DNA of 64,000 nucleotides, taken from contig JAVTVX010000017.1 of the NCBI GenBank assembly GCA_033439265.1, positions 591,001 to 655,000 on the forward strand. The letters run 5' to 3'. The stretch is from Dillenia suffruticosa (lineage: Eukaryota; Streptophyta; Magnoliopsida; Dilleniales; Dilleniaceae). Each line of letters starts with the position of its first letter. The stretch's first letter is position 1. Shown here in pieces: positions 50,768 through 62,554 of this stretch. Both the position numbers and the translations under genes were made by a program. The notes beneath the pieces were generated by a model that saw nothing but the letters and a program-made list of their open reading frames with translations, had not been told where the DNA came from and ran no database searches.

Positions 50768-51219
50768 ACTAACCTTTTTTGTCCTCTCTAAATATAATTT
50801 AAGAATCCCTAAATCCTAGGAAATGTCTGCAATGGTTAGGGTTAATAAGTGACTTATACCAATAATGGGACATTGTTTCAGGACATGGGAGCAATGGCAA
50901 CAGCAAAGAATTTTATACCATTCGGAGGGGGATCAAGGTCATGTGCAGGAGCAGACTTCAGCAAAGTTTTAATGGCAGTTTTTATTCACGTCCTTGTTAC
51001 CAATTACAGGTATTTCTCTATAATTTTTATTAATCATTCAAGCTCTATTTAATTTCTAGGATTACATTTGTCATATTTCTGCTCCTAATATGATATTTTT
51101 AAATTAAAAAATATATATATATTCATAGTTGGATGAAGATCAAGGGAGGAAACATTTGTCGGAGTCCAGCTCTCAGATTTCCCGACGGTTTCCACATCAA
51201 GGTCTCTAAGAAGCAGTAG
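47958..51219 (+). CDS. CYP87-family cytochrome P450, copy 4
   Basis: The role is as for copy 1. Exons are 47958-48181, 48395-48722, 48809-48958, 49143-49391, 49511-49600, 49781-49859, 50004-50110, 50882-51009 and 51129-51219, giving 481 residues. Anchor and proline hinge are as in copy 1. The I-helix is ASFET (threonine kept), ExxR is in NESLRMAS, then NPHRW and haem loop FGGGSRSCAGAD with Cys430. The stop is TAG at 51217-51219 and the C-terminus is SKKQ. The exon 4 acceptor is GAAG where the sister copies have GTAG, still a valid AG. Intron 7 carries a long (GA)n run (50693-50765). It is the divergent partner of the intact OSC, and that pair is the best candidate for a working two-gene pathway. 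No coding break is seen. Confidence 0.92.
50693..50765. repeat. (GA)n microsatellite in P450 copy 4 intron 7
   Basis: About 73 bp of GA repeats. The same intron in copies 1 and 2 has only short GA runs (near 17787 and 26915), so the tract has expanded here. Confidence 0.95.
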
Positions 51220-51568
51220 CTCCATCAGAATTCGAATAAGTTTCAAAGTGTCTACACATTAAATTTGTATTCATCTATATAATTACGAAGCAGAAAAAAA
51301 AATTACTATATCTCTATTATATAGTAATTGCTAATAAAATTACCATAATTATGAGTGTTTTATAATTGTTGTCATATTGGTATAAACACGTGGCTATAAG
51401 CTACAAATACAAATCTCTTATCCCATTCTAGTGTTTTGTAATTACTACAATTGTATTGCAGTTTAAGAAATAGTGGAAACGTCTATTATTCTGTTTAATG
51501 TGTATAAATTAAATTATTATACACATTATAACCTAAAACTAAATATACCATAAACTTATCAAATAAAT

Positions 51569-51651
51569 AAATTTCGGCTCACGTGACACCTTTCTCACTC
51601 ACCCATATAATAAATTCGACTTCGAATCTTAGTATACCAAAAAAAAAAAAA
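51569..51651 (+). repeat. Mini SINE, 83 bp
   Basis: It has a box A-like ggctcacgtgacacc, a box B-like cgacttcgaatctt and an A-run. It is flanked by aaactt(a/g)tcaaataaat (51552-51568 and 51652-51668). The flank of P450 copy 3 near 37605 is uninterrupted and gives the empty site. Confidence 0.85.
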
Positions 51652-53387
51652 AAACTTGTCAAATAAATCACGTAATATGTATATAATTGTTAAGAATTGA
51701 ATCTAATAATATATTGGGAGAGTTTCATCTTAAATTGAGTCTAATAATATTCATATTAAATTAATTAAAATATAATTATGAATACCGATCGGTTTAAAAA
51801 AAAATAGAACATATACGGGTACGATCAGCCTTCTGATTTTTAGGCCTGTACCCCTTCGGACAAAAAGAAAAGTGGTTCGGCAACAAAACAGAAAGCCCAA
51901 ATTGGGCCACTGGATCAAAACACATGCAGCTATTTGTGAGACCAAACATTGGGCCAACTCTGGCCCAGTCAATGTCAAAGATTGTCACATTTGTAATTGA
52001 ATCCATTGCCATGACCCGTCCCCCACACTCGACTGACCAAAAGTTGGAGCAACCAACAATTGCGAGGATTCGAACAATTTTGATGACTTTAACGTAATAA
52101 TCTGTTTAGCTAATGTCTCATTTGGGTTTCCGCTTATGAAAGGTAATTGACCAATTCTAATGGCTTTTTTTTTTTTTTTGATAGGTTTGAATTCGAGATC
52201 TACAAAGAAAGAGAGTTACTATTAATTAAATTATAATTCATTATCATCTATTTTAGTGACCATGCTGGCATACAAGTCATCCCAAATGAATTAATGCACT
52301 GGGGTTTAAAAAATACATATAAGTGGACCTCGATTTAAATCTGCAACTGTCAACCATTCCTCAACACTTATAACTCTTCGATTGCTTACCTCCTACGCTG
52401 CTGTGTTCTGAGCAAATACTGCATATTTTCCTATCTCAACTTGATATTAGCATAATCATTATTGACCTCTGATTTTAATTTTAGGCACCACCCCCCACGA
52501 TTTGATACGAGCACCTCTTTCGGATTCCAATCCTTGCCCTCCATCGGTTCGATAACCCACTTCTTGTTAAGATGACACATTTACTATTCAAGTAGCACGT
52601 ACGCTATTAGAGACGTTTGCCAAGTATACATATTAATTCTTTTAATAAAAATCTTAAATTTAAATTTTAAAAATAAAAAAATAAGCATATAAAAACACAT
52701 CCTTAAATTAAATTTCACAATATTCGAATCTAATTAATCGAATAATCTAAATAATTATGACAAAGTTAAAAAAAAAAAAAAATTTGTTCAAGTTGAAAAG
52801 GCAAAGGGCCGTTAATTTGACTTCAAGTATGGTTATACTAGTATGTTTTCCTTGGGATTTGGGACATTATATTGGCAATTGAATGCAAATGCAGAGGCAA
52901 AGCCCCTTGTTTCACCTTTAGAAACCAAGGCACATCTCAAGGCAAACAATAACTTAGTCCACATGGGGCTTTATTGAAATAAACAGTCAAATGGAGTACA
53001 ACTGGGTTGCTCAGTCATACGTAATGAATTGTAGTATTAGAAAACTGTTGGCCACAAAAGTTGAGAATGCACCGAGTTTAATATAATTGAACTGATCATA
53101 ACAAGTGCATATAGCCAAAATTTTAACAATAAAATAGAACAATCCCGAGGTCAAGTATCTCGCGAAACTCCTCTTGTCAATTGCAACCATAGCTCAAATC
53201 GGCAAAGTCGATATGGTTTAGAGTACAATGCTTTTTTCTATCATTATATTAATTTGATGAAGTGGGCCTAAAATTAATTGTAGTTGGCCTTACGATACCT
53301 TAAGACAAAAGTGTGGCAATTTTGGACTCACAACAGTAAGATGGATTTATAAATAAATTCAACATATGTACCATCATTATCCTAATT

Positions 53388-53474
53388 GCACGTCCTAAAA
53401 GGACAGCCTGATGGTCACAATTTTCCTCCCCCAATCTTGAGATCTAGAATTCAAATTTTTGTATAATAAAAAAA
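53388..53474 (+). repeat. Mini SINE, about 87 bp
   Basis: It carries cagcctgatggtcacaa (box A-like), tagaattcaaatttttg (box B-like) and an A-rich tail. It is flanked by attatcc(t/c)aatt repeats (53376-53387 and 53475-53486). It is related to the copy at 34729-34810. Confidence 0.75.
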
Positions 53475-54696
53475 ATTATCCCAATTACCCATTTTCATAA
53501 ATGCAGGCCCTAGTACATAAATATGCAACCCAAATATGTGGGATTCTACATGGAACTTGCTAGACCAGCATGCATGGAAAACGTACATAATGTACCACTA
53601 GTTTAATGAGCAAACATATATAGTTCAAGTGATATAAATTTTCTCAATCAGCTATTGATATATAAATATCAATCTCTTTTTGGTCCATTCAATTCACTCT
53701 TTCCAAATGGAGGAGAAGAAAAGAGCAATCATTGGTGCCGGAGTCAGTGGCCTTTTGGCGTGCAAATATGCCCTAGAGAAGGGTTTTAAACCGATTGTCT
53801 TTGAAGCTAGAAACAAAGTCGATGGACTATGAACCGAAACCATAGAGTCCATAAAATTTCAAACCCCAAAATGGCATTACCAATTCTCAGATTATCCTCA
53901 GCCTGATTCGGTAAAAGAAATATTCCCCGATCATAAACAAGTCCTGAACTATTTTTAATCATATACCCCTCATTTCAACCTATACCCTTACATCAAATTC
54001 AACACCAGAATTATGTCCATTGATTATTTGACTCCGTCTGATCAAGATTTGGGATCTAGGGACAAACAGGTGAGCCATTTTCTTCATCTGAAAGGTGGAT
54101 CATCACCGCTCAAAGCTCGTTGAATCCTAAAGCGGCAAATGAGGTAATTACTCATTTCATCTTCACATTTAGAACTATGAATTTTTATTTGACCTTTTTT
54201 TTTTTTGGTTGGGGGGGGGGGAGGTAGTGGAGATTTGCTCTTGCATCATCTTCACAAAAGAGTGCTCTGAAGGGCACAGAGACATCGAGTGAACTTGGCA
54301 CCTTGTCGTAAACAGAATGTCCAAAAATGTGATCTTGATTGTGACGGCAATCTTGATTAACCAAAAAGTAACGGTGCACTTTGCATAAAGTTTATAATTA
54401 CTGCCCTCCATTTCGTTTCAAGTCTTTTGGATATACTTTTGTGTTCTACTTCAAATATTTAGAAAAATAAATAAATAAAAAATAAAACATTAATTAATTT
54501 TTAATTTTATCTCATATTTGTTATTTTTATTATTTTTACTTAATATTCAAAAATAATTATTTTTTTGAATTTTATCAATAATAATAATTATTATTATCAA
54601 AAACTAGTAATAATGTTATTTAAATTTAACTTTTTAAAAAATAATTTAGTCAACTAATATTAATACTTTAATAAATTTTTTTAGATATCAATATTC

Positions 54697-54890
54697 TTTT
54701 TTTTTGTATTTTGGTTTGGTCACTATGTAGTATCTAAAATTTCGTCTCGACTAATCTAGATCAACCGCTGTAGGACTCACTTTGTAGGACAGATCTCCCA
54801 ATATTTTTTTTTCTATATTCGAGGGAGTCGAACTCCTGATCTGATGAAGGAACAAAGGTGCTCATCCCACCTACGTAAACAAATGTCGAT
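54697..54890 (-). repeat. SINE, minus orientation, 194 bp
   Basis: Read on the minus strand it has a box A-like gtaggtgggatgagcacc, a box B ggagttcgactcc, a middle domain gggagatctgtcctac, and a 3' domain with gattagtcgagac ending in an A-rich run. It is flanked by perfect 14-bp copies of agatatcaatattc (54683-54696 and 54891-54904). The organisation recalls the plant Au-type SINE, but I cannot confirm the family. Confidence 0.8.
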
Positions 54891-55861
54891 AGATATCAAT
54901 ATTCATGAACATTGAGAAAATCTCTCTTTTATCACAGGAATTATTACCGTATAATGTCGAGTACTTATTAAATGCATAGATCAATTAAAAATTATGTTTA
55001 AAAAAATTACGTGAAAAATTATGATATATATATATATAGGTTTGACTCTTTTATGTTTAAGACCTAAAAATTCCAATCTAAATATCAATGATTCCATGGG
55101 CAGTCAGTTACTGAACAGATAAGAAGACCTCTAGGTTATGAGATGTGAATAAGTCCAAACATGAAATGAGCAATGGATCACAAGATTGTCAAAATTGGTT
55201 GGGCCAACATTTGCAATAATTCAGAAATTCCAGGCAACAATTCGGAGCTTGTTGGAGGAATTCTCCAGTTTTAGGTAAGCAGGTTTCCGCACCGTGTCAT
55301 TGAGAGATGATTTAAATGATTTATCATGGTTCGTAGCATAGCAGGCCCATAGCATCAGACTCGATAAGGTTTTTTTTTCTTTTTCTTTTTAACCGATTAA
55401 TATCTGGAGTCATATTTTAATTAATACGATTAAAAACTTACAATGACCCATTAAAAAATTATCCTTTTAATATAATTTTTTTCATACTTAAATTATGAAT
55501 TAAACTCAAAAATTTATTTAAAAAATCTAAAAATATATCCTATTAAATCAATTGACTCGATTAGTCTTTTGCCGGTGTAAATGCATTTAAGATGCATTAA
55601 AGCAACGAGGGTAATATTTCCATTTCAAAGAACAGGGTCCCACGATTTTTCCTAGAAGTACATGAGATGTGATAGAGGATTTGACCAAATAAAAGAATCA
55701 ATTATTTTTTATAGCGCATCGCCCTTTAACTCCGAGGAGAGCGGTAACAAAATTAATAGAATCAATTTGCCCAATCTCCTATGCTTTAGTTAATAAAAAC
55801 TCTTTATTTAGAAATAAGAGGTCCATAAAATCATGTTTCGCCTGCACCAAGATCAAAGGTT

Positions 55862-55910
55862 TATTTTTATTTTTTATTTTTTATTTTTTATTTTTTATTT
55901 TTATATATGA
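55862..55910. repeat. (TTTTTA)n-type tract
   Basis: About 45 bp of tandem attttttt/attttt units in the FMO intron. It is followed by a box B-like gatttgaatccagat, and both sides carry atcaaaggt, so it may be the tail of another minus-oriented mini SINE. Confidence 0.6.
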
Positions 55911-57054
55911 TTTGAATCCAGATCACAGAATTAAAAAAGATAATTATGATCATTAAACTATACTATTGAAACCAATATCAAAGGTATATACTTAGGAAAA
56001 TACTAATCAATTGTCCAATTCAATTTAAAACAAAAGGAAAAATGAAAAGGAAGCCACTCCTTGTACAAAGTTTATTTTGACGTGCACCGCTAAAAAAATT
56101 ATGCTACTATTGCGAAATTCATTTTTGTTTAACCTAATTTGTTTTAAGCCTAGATGATTTTATGATGATAGGTCTACCAAGTGGACTCTGTGATCTTGCA
56201 CATTGGGAAGTCTAGTTACCTACCAAACATGCCTGATTTTCCACTAAATGAAGGGCCAGAAGTGTTTGATGGCAAGTCCTATACTCAATTTTCACCAAAA
56301 AAAACAAAAAGAGTCCTATACTCAATGGAGTATGCCTCCATGGCAAATGCTCAAACTGTTGAGTTCATCAAGGATAAAAGAGTCACAGTTGTTGGGTTTC
56401 AGAAATCAGCTGTGGATCTAGCAGCTGAGATAGCTAAAAGAATGGTTATTCGTCTAATTGGACTAATCTCAACGCTTTACAAAAACACAAAATGTCTGAT
56501 ATCTATGGTTCCCACGTCTGTTTGGTAGCTTAAAATTTGAGGTTCAGTATTTGAACTAAGACTAAAATTGGGGACTGAAAATGGTTATAACTAAACAAGA
56601 TACCAACCCAGTTCTGCCATATTCGATCTCCTATTTCTGTGTTTCTCAAACAAGACCTATTTCAAACTGATCGAGCTAAGGGGGTCCTAATTTGTTTACC
56701 TTTCGGCTTGCAGGAGCTAAACACCCATGTACACACCTATTCAGGACAGTTCACCGGACAGTTCCCGAGTCTTTTCTAACAAACTAACTTCAGAAATCTG
56801 AACCGGTTTTCAGAACTCATGATTCACAAACCGGGTGAAGGACTCTTCCTCTGGCTATTAGCTGTTCTACTTTCACCTCTGGTATCCTATATATCCCTTT
56901 CTCATTCACTTGCCTACTTTACAATTTTGCCTTCATCCACATGAACTTCAGATTCCTCCTCTCAGAAGCTTCACGTTGTTAACCCTGAACTACTCAATTT
57001 CAGCTCTGGATATTTTCAAAACTTGTGGAAGTCTACCTCAGATGGACATACCGT

Positions 57055-60000
57055 TACAGAAGAAATTGCAGGAGGCCAGCTGGACGAAGATGTGGCATCT
57101 TCAGTCCAGATGCATGATGAAATGGCTATTGAAAGACAGATAGCCAACCCAAGTAGGTTGATAGTCTACCAGCGCAGAAGGCAAAGGCATAAAAACTATT
57201 GGAAGATGTTAGAGATATAACAATTTGCTATTGAGGGAACATTAGGTGGTTAGAAGGGGGACTTAGACTATAAGTAGAATGTGAAGGCAAGCGGGAAAGG
57301 CATGGAAAAAAGATAATTAGCCTATGTGAGTGTGGGCAATTTGCTTTTAATGAGAGACTGAGTTTTTCTCTTCTTTTCTACTGTTGTAATGCTCTTTTAG
57401 AGCCATTAATCCAAGGAAGTCACTGATCTTCCAAAATTTCCAGTTCCCTGTTTTCTCTATTCCTAACAATTGGTTCGACACTGCTGCCTTCTTCACCACC
57501 CTTTTCTCTTTGTTCTTTTCTTTTCTCTCCCTCATAAGTCAACTGCCTCACTCAGCCACCCCTCTATTACTTCATGACTCACACTCGAATGGATTCAAAA
57601 CTAGAATCGATTGAGAAAAGCATCGCAGAATTGGGAAAGAATATCTCGACAATAGTCGAGGAAATGAATATCCATCGAACTAAGATGGACAAACTCGACT
57701 CTTTGGAGGACTTGGTGGCAACACTGCTACACCAAAAACACAAAACCCGCGAGGAAGCGGGTTCCTCTGCCCCCACCATACATGGTGTTACAGGAGGCCC
57801 TTCACTCCAGATAAGGTCCATTCCCATCCTGGGAACCCATCAGTAACAACACCCACAACCAAAATTTCCATCTCAAGAAAACTTACCTTTTGCGCTACGA
57901 CGAATCGATTTGTCTTGTTTTGATGGTCACGATCCCGCGACTTGGGCCACACGAGCTGAGCAATTTTTCATCATTTATCACATCCTTGACGAATCAAAAG
58001 TTGCGGTGGCCATAATCTCCATGGATGGCCCAGCACTCCATTGGATTTCAGTGGCTTCTCGCTCAAAATCCATCGATTTCTTGGTCCGAACTCACATTCG
58101 AACTCTTCGATCTCTTCAGGGGAGGACTATCAGCAAATCCTTTCGAAGCCCTAGCTTCCACAAAATAGATGGGTACAATCGACGCCTATATTGATGAGTC
58201 GTTGCTCGTGTAGCTCTCATCAAGGGCTTAAATCCGACGATCAGTCTAGGGCTCTTCCTAAACGGGCTAAAAGACGAGATCTGCGTGCAAATACGATCAC
58301 ACAAAGCTCACTCCCTCTTTCAAACAATGAAATTGGCTCGGGAGGTGGAGTGAGAGAACGACTTCTTTATAACAAGCGTTCTATCGAGTAAAGATGATGG
58401 GGCCCACTTTCCTCTCAGGTCGCGGAAATGGGGCGAGTCCAACCTGACCCTTGGAGGATCCGACACTTATTCCCACCTGAAACCCACGACCCGAAACCAG
58501 ATCTCATTCAACCCATCTTCCCTCCACACTAACCTTCACCAACAACAACCATCTTCTTCCCTCCCTCCTCTGCAAACTTCTTCATTCCCCAACCGCAACT
58601 CACGCCAAATATCCCACCATGAGATCTCGAACTTGCGCGCCAAAGGGTTGTGTTTCAAATGCAAACAACTCTACCATCCTCTTCACAACTGCCCCAACAA
58701 GAGTTTGCATGCGATCATTCTGAGCGAGTATGAGGTTCCAAACGACGAAGCCGCGAGCAAAGACACTGCTACAAAGGATCTGGCGCATCAACAGGGCATT
58801 TCTCTTGCCGCTTTGGAGCTCCTGATATTCTTGGTAGGATGTATTTCTCACCCTAAGACTATGAAACTTATGGGATTTTCTAAGAAGGAAAAATTGCTAA
58901 TCATGATAAATAGTAGTGTTAGTCATAACTTTATAGCTGATACCACTGCCAAACGGATGGGATTAGTGGTGCAATCCACAGACCCTTTTTGGGTACGACT
59001 AGGCGATGGCAGATGAGTAGTTTCCTTAGGTGTATGCCCTGCTGTTCATATAAAATTGGAGAGTATTACAATTACAGTTGATTGTTTCTTGTTTCCATTG
59101 GGGGGAGTCGATGTCATCCTAGGCGTTTCTTGGTTGGAAACGTTAGGCGAAGCAAGAGTGAACTGACAGACAATGTCCATGAAGTTCCAGCGGCAAAGCC
59201 AGAGTGTCTGCTTGGTTGGAGACCCTGCTTCGAATCTCTTCTTCCTTATCTGCATTAAAGAAGCTCACTACAATAGAATTTGGTGTCTAGTTATGGGAGG
59301 CTAACATAGAAAACAATGAACAGAGCTCCACAGGCACACCACTGTCCTCCGACAAGCAAGAAGCTATGCAGTCCCTTCTTTCAAAGTTTGTTGTGGTATT
59401 TCTAAAGGACACTCAGCTTCCACCCTGCAGACCAACCGATCGCCGAATTCCTTTACGACCAGAATGTGGTCTTGTTAGTAGCCGACCCTACCGATATAAT
59501 TATGAGCAGAAAAACGAGATTGAGAAGCTGATGCCAGACATGCTGACTGCAGGCATCATTCAACCAAGCTCCAGCCCTTTTTCTAGTCCGATGCTCCTTG
59601 TCCGCAAAAAAGATGGAAGTTGACGCTTTTGTGTCGATTATAGGGAGCTGAACAACGCTACAGTTCCGAATAAATATTCAATTCCGGTGGTTTATGAGCT
59701 ACTTGACGAGTTACATGACACCCATTACTTCTCCAAATTGGACTTACGATCCGGTTATCACCAAATCCGAGTCATGGACTCCGACATTGCTAAAACAGCT
59801 TTTCGAACACATTCAAACCATTATGAGTTTATTGTAATGCCATTTGGATTTATGAATGCTCCCGTCACCTTTCAATCAACAATGAACAACGTGTTTCGCC
59901 CTTACCTTTGGAAGTTTATCTTAGTCTTCTTTGATGATATTCTTGCTTATAGCCGCACATGGAAGGAACATTTGAGACACTTGGAGACAACCCTACATAC

Positions 60001-62175
60001 TTTGGCCGCAAATTCATTAGTGGCCAATAAAAAAAATGTCAATTTGTGAAGCAAGATATTGAATACTTGAGCCACATAATCTCTTCGGATGGAGTGAAAA
60101 TGGACTCGGGAAAAATAGACTACATTCTAAAAGGACCAAATCCCCACTCTACAAAAGATGTTCGTGGGTTCTTAGACTTCACTGGTTACTATAGGCTGTT
60201 TATTCGTGACTATGGAAAACTAGCTAGGTCTCTCATGGATTTGCTAAGAAAAGGACAGCTCAAGTTTGTGTGGACCATGGAAACCAACCGAGCTTTTGAA
60301 GCCTTACAATCCACAATAACTCATGCCCCGGTGTTAGCAATAACGGATTTCACTCAATTATTCACAATTGAATGTGATGCTTTAGGGGAGAAATAGGGGG
60401 CGGTCCTACTACAAAATGGGAGACCCATAGCTTTCTTTAGTAAAGGTTTTTCTGAAAAATCTCTATCCAAATTAGCATTTGAGAAAGAGTTAATGGCACT
60501 TGTTTTAGCCGTTTAACATTGACGACCATATCTCATAGGGCGACACTTTGAAGTGAAAACAGACCAAAAGAATTTAAAATTCTTATTGGAGCAGAAAATT
60601 TCAACACCTGCACAACAACACTGGGTTTCTAAGTTATTGGGTTATGATTTCAAGGTGCTGTACAAATCAGGAAGCTCCAACAAAGCAGCTGATTCTCTCT
60701 CTCGACTACAGGAGGGAGCAGCCTGTTTAGCAATGACATGACAGCTATGGAGCGATTGAAAACAAATTGAGGAAGAGATCTCTAAGGATCAAGGGCTGTC
60801 CGCACTTAAACAATTACTGCAGAAGGATCCTCACTGTAGACCACCCTTTACACTGGAAAATGACACGTTGCTACACAAATATTGAGTAGTAATTCTAGAA
60901 AACTCGAGATGGATTCCTTCTCTATTAGCTGAGTTTCATGAGACATCGAGAGCAGGACACGCTGGTGCCTTGAAAACCTATAAACGATTGGCTGCAAACT
61001 TATATTGGAAAGGGATAATGAAGTCCATTCTATCCTTTGTGGTAGCATGCTTAGTTTGTCAACGTCAGAAGTATGAGGCAAGGACCCCAGTGGGACTTTT
61101 ACAGCCCTTACCAATCCCAACAGTGGTTTGAGAGGATATTTCAATGGATTTTATTAATGAACTCCCTCGATCACATGAAAAGGATTGCATATTAGTGGTG
61201 GTGGATAGATTGTTAAAGTATGATCATTTTGTTGGCTTGAAGCACCCCTACACAGCAAAGATGTAACTGAAAAGTTTAAGGAAGTGGTTCGTCTACATGG
61301 TTTGCCTAGTTCCATTGTTAGTAACCGTGACCTTATATTCCTTAGTAGATTTTGGGCTGAATTGTTTCATTTACAAGACACAAATCTAAAAATTAGTGTT
61401 TATCATCTGAAAACGGATGGGCAGACAGAAGTATTAAACAAAAGCTTTGAAACATACCTTCGTTGCTTCGCTTCAGAACAACCAAAAGGATGGTACACTC
61501 GGTTGTCATGGTTCGAATTCAACTATAATATGAATTTTCATACCTCCACGGGAATGAATCCTTTCCAAGCGGTGTATGGACGAGTCCCTCCCACAATACA
61601 TAGGTTTCTTCCAGGAGAAACGCGTGTGGAAGCAATGGCAAGACAACTTCTGGACCAAGATGAAATTTTGAAACAACTCCATCATAATCTCCAAAAGGCG
61701 TAACAGCAAATGGTGAAATTTGCCAATATGCATCGGAGACGTGCAATTCAATGTGAGAGATTTGGTCTTTTTAAAATTAAGGTCATACAAACAAATTTCT
61801 GTCCGCGATAGAAGCAAAGCTAAGCTGTCCGCCAAAAACTATGGTCCCTTTGCTATTGTTCAGAAGATAGGAGAAGTGGCCTATAAATTGCTACTGCCGG
61901 AAGGGTCTCGTATACACCCTGTCTTCCATGTTTCACAGCTAAAGAAGATGATTGGAAATCATGCTCTAGAATCAACACTACCTCATACTCTTGAGAATGA
62001 AGAAAGCTTGTGTGAGCCAGCCGAGATACTGATGAGAAAGTAGTTACAAAAGGAGGTCGAGCTCTTAAGCAACTGCTCATTCACCGGAAGAATGGAACTA
62101 AGGAAGATGCAACGTGGCTTGATCTTTCAGACTTTAAAGGGCAGTTTCTCGACTTAACCTCGACAATATCAGCCT
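57055..62175 (+). mobile_element. Ty3/gypsy (chromovirus-like) retrotransposon, fossil
   Basis: The element sits inside the FMO pseudogene. Parts in order are a short stretch resembling a polyprotein tail (57055-57206), one LTR-like block (57207-57468, starting TGTTAGAG and ending CCTAACA), a gag-like region (57574 to about 58620) with a CFKCKQ...H...C zinc knuckle near 58650-58695, a protease-like region near 58900, reverse transcriptase (about 59580-60045, with [12 protein letters not shown] and FFDDILAYS), RNase H (to about 60720), integrase (about 60880-61500) and a tail with HPVFHVSQLKK. A short LTR and this domain order suit a small chromovirus such as the Reina group; that assignment is tentative. 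It is broken at many points (ten or more) and is old. No second LTR is found at the right edge. Confidence 0.85.
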
Positions 62176-62189
62176 TTTGAATTGTATGT

Positions 62190-62554
62190 GTTATAGGGAG
62201 TGCATTCATCCACGGATTCCACAGCTAGCAATTCTTGGATACTCTGAAAGTCCAGCAATTCTATATACAACGGAGATGAGGTGCAAATGGTTGGCACATT
62301 TCCTCAAAGGAAATTTTAAGTTGCCAACCATAAAGGAGATGGAAGAAGATGTGATCAAATGGGAAAAATGTTCAAGGCCCTATGCTGGAATGGGCTACAA
62401 GAGGGCTTGTGTGAGCGTGCTCCTGCAGATGTACTGCAATGATCAGATTTGCAAGGATATGGGATGTAATCCCGGGAGGAAAAAGTGGTTTCTCGCAGAG
62501 TTGTCTGCACCTTATGAACCTAGGGATTATGCAAAGCTGACAAAACTTCCTTAA
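62190..62554 (+). pseudogene. FMO-like gene, C-terminal exon
   Basis: This is the last exon of the gene that starts at 53707, stranded beyond the retroelement. It reads [20 protein letters not shown], then [26 protein letters not shown] and [18 protein letters not shown], ending with TAA at 62552-62554. It is open and well preserved compared with exon 1. That suggests either recent death of the gene or that this exon was less hit by chance. Without the middle of the protein it has no function. Confidence 0.88.

Larger units (their letters stand above)
51220..53706. other. Intergenic between the P450 array and the FMO pseudogene
   Basis: The first 500 bases are homologous to the 3' flank of P450 copy 3 near 37490-37720. 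It contains SINE-like copies at 51569-51651 and 53388-53474, and a T-run-headed possible third at about 52167-52240. The stretch at 51800-52020 holds biased open frames with no recognisable similarity. No gene is seen. Confidence 0.6.
53707..57054 (+). pseudogene. Flavin-containing monooxygenase-like gene, N-terminal part, broken
   Basis: Plant FMO-like enzymes use FAD and NADPH to oxygenate small soft-nucleophile or indole-type substrates. Exon 1 (53707-54143) carries the FAD-binding GAGVSG at residues 9-14 and FQTPKWHYQFSD. Exon 2 (56172 to about 56441) reads VYQVDSVILHIG, GPEVFDGK and the NADP-binding region VTVVGFQKSAVD. Exon 3 (from 56714) reads HPCTHLFRTVH and, in another frame, [10 protein letters not shown]. 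Breaks are stops replacing W in the GGVW-type motif and Q in the NYFQSY-type motif of exon 1, a frameshift near 54055, a 36-nt in-frame insert at 56277-56312 with a tcctatactcaat repeat, and frameshifts in exon 3. It is then cut by a retroelement, with about 100 residues of the gene missing at that point. The intron at 54144-56171 carries a SINE. Confidence 0.85.

Noticed and set aside
51794-52012. Minus-strand open frames of 72-75 residues
   Set aside because: No similarity is recognised, there is no splice context, and they sit in intergenic AT-rich DNA.
57207-57468. A primer-binding site after the LTR-like block
   Set aside because: The sequence tggttcgacac starts with TGG but does not match the usual initiator-Met complement, so I do not assign it.
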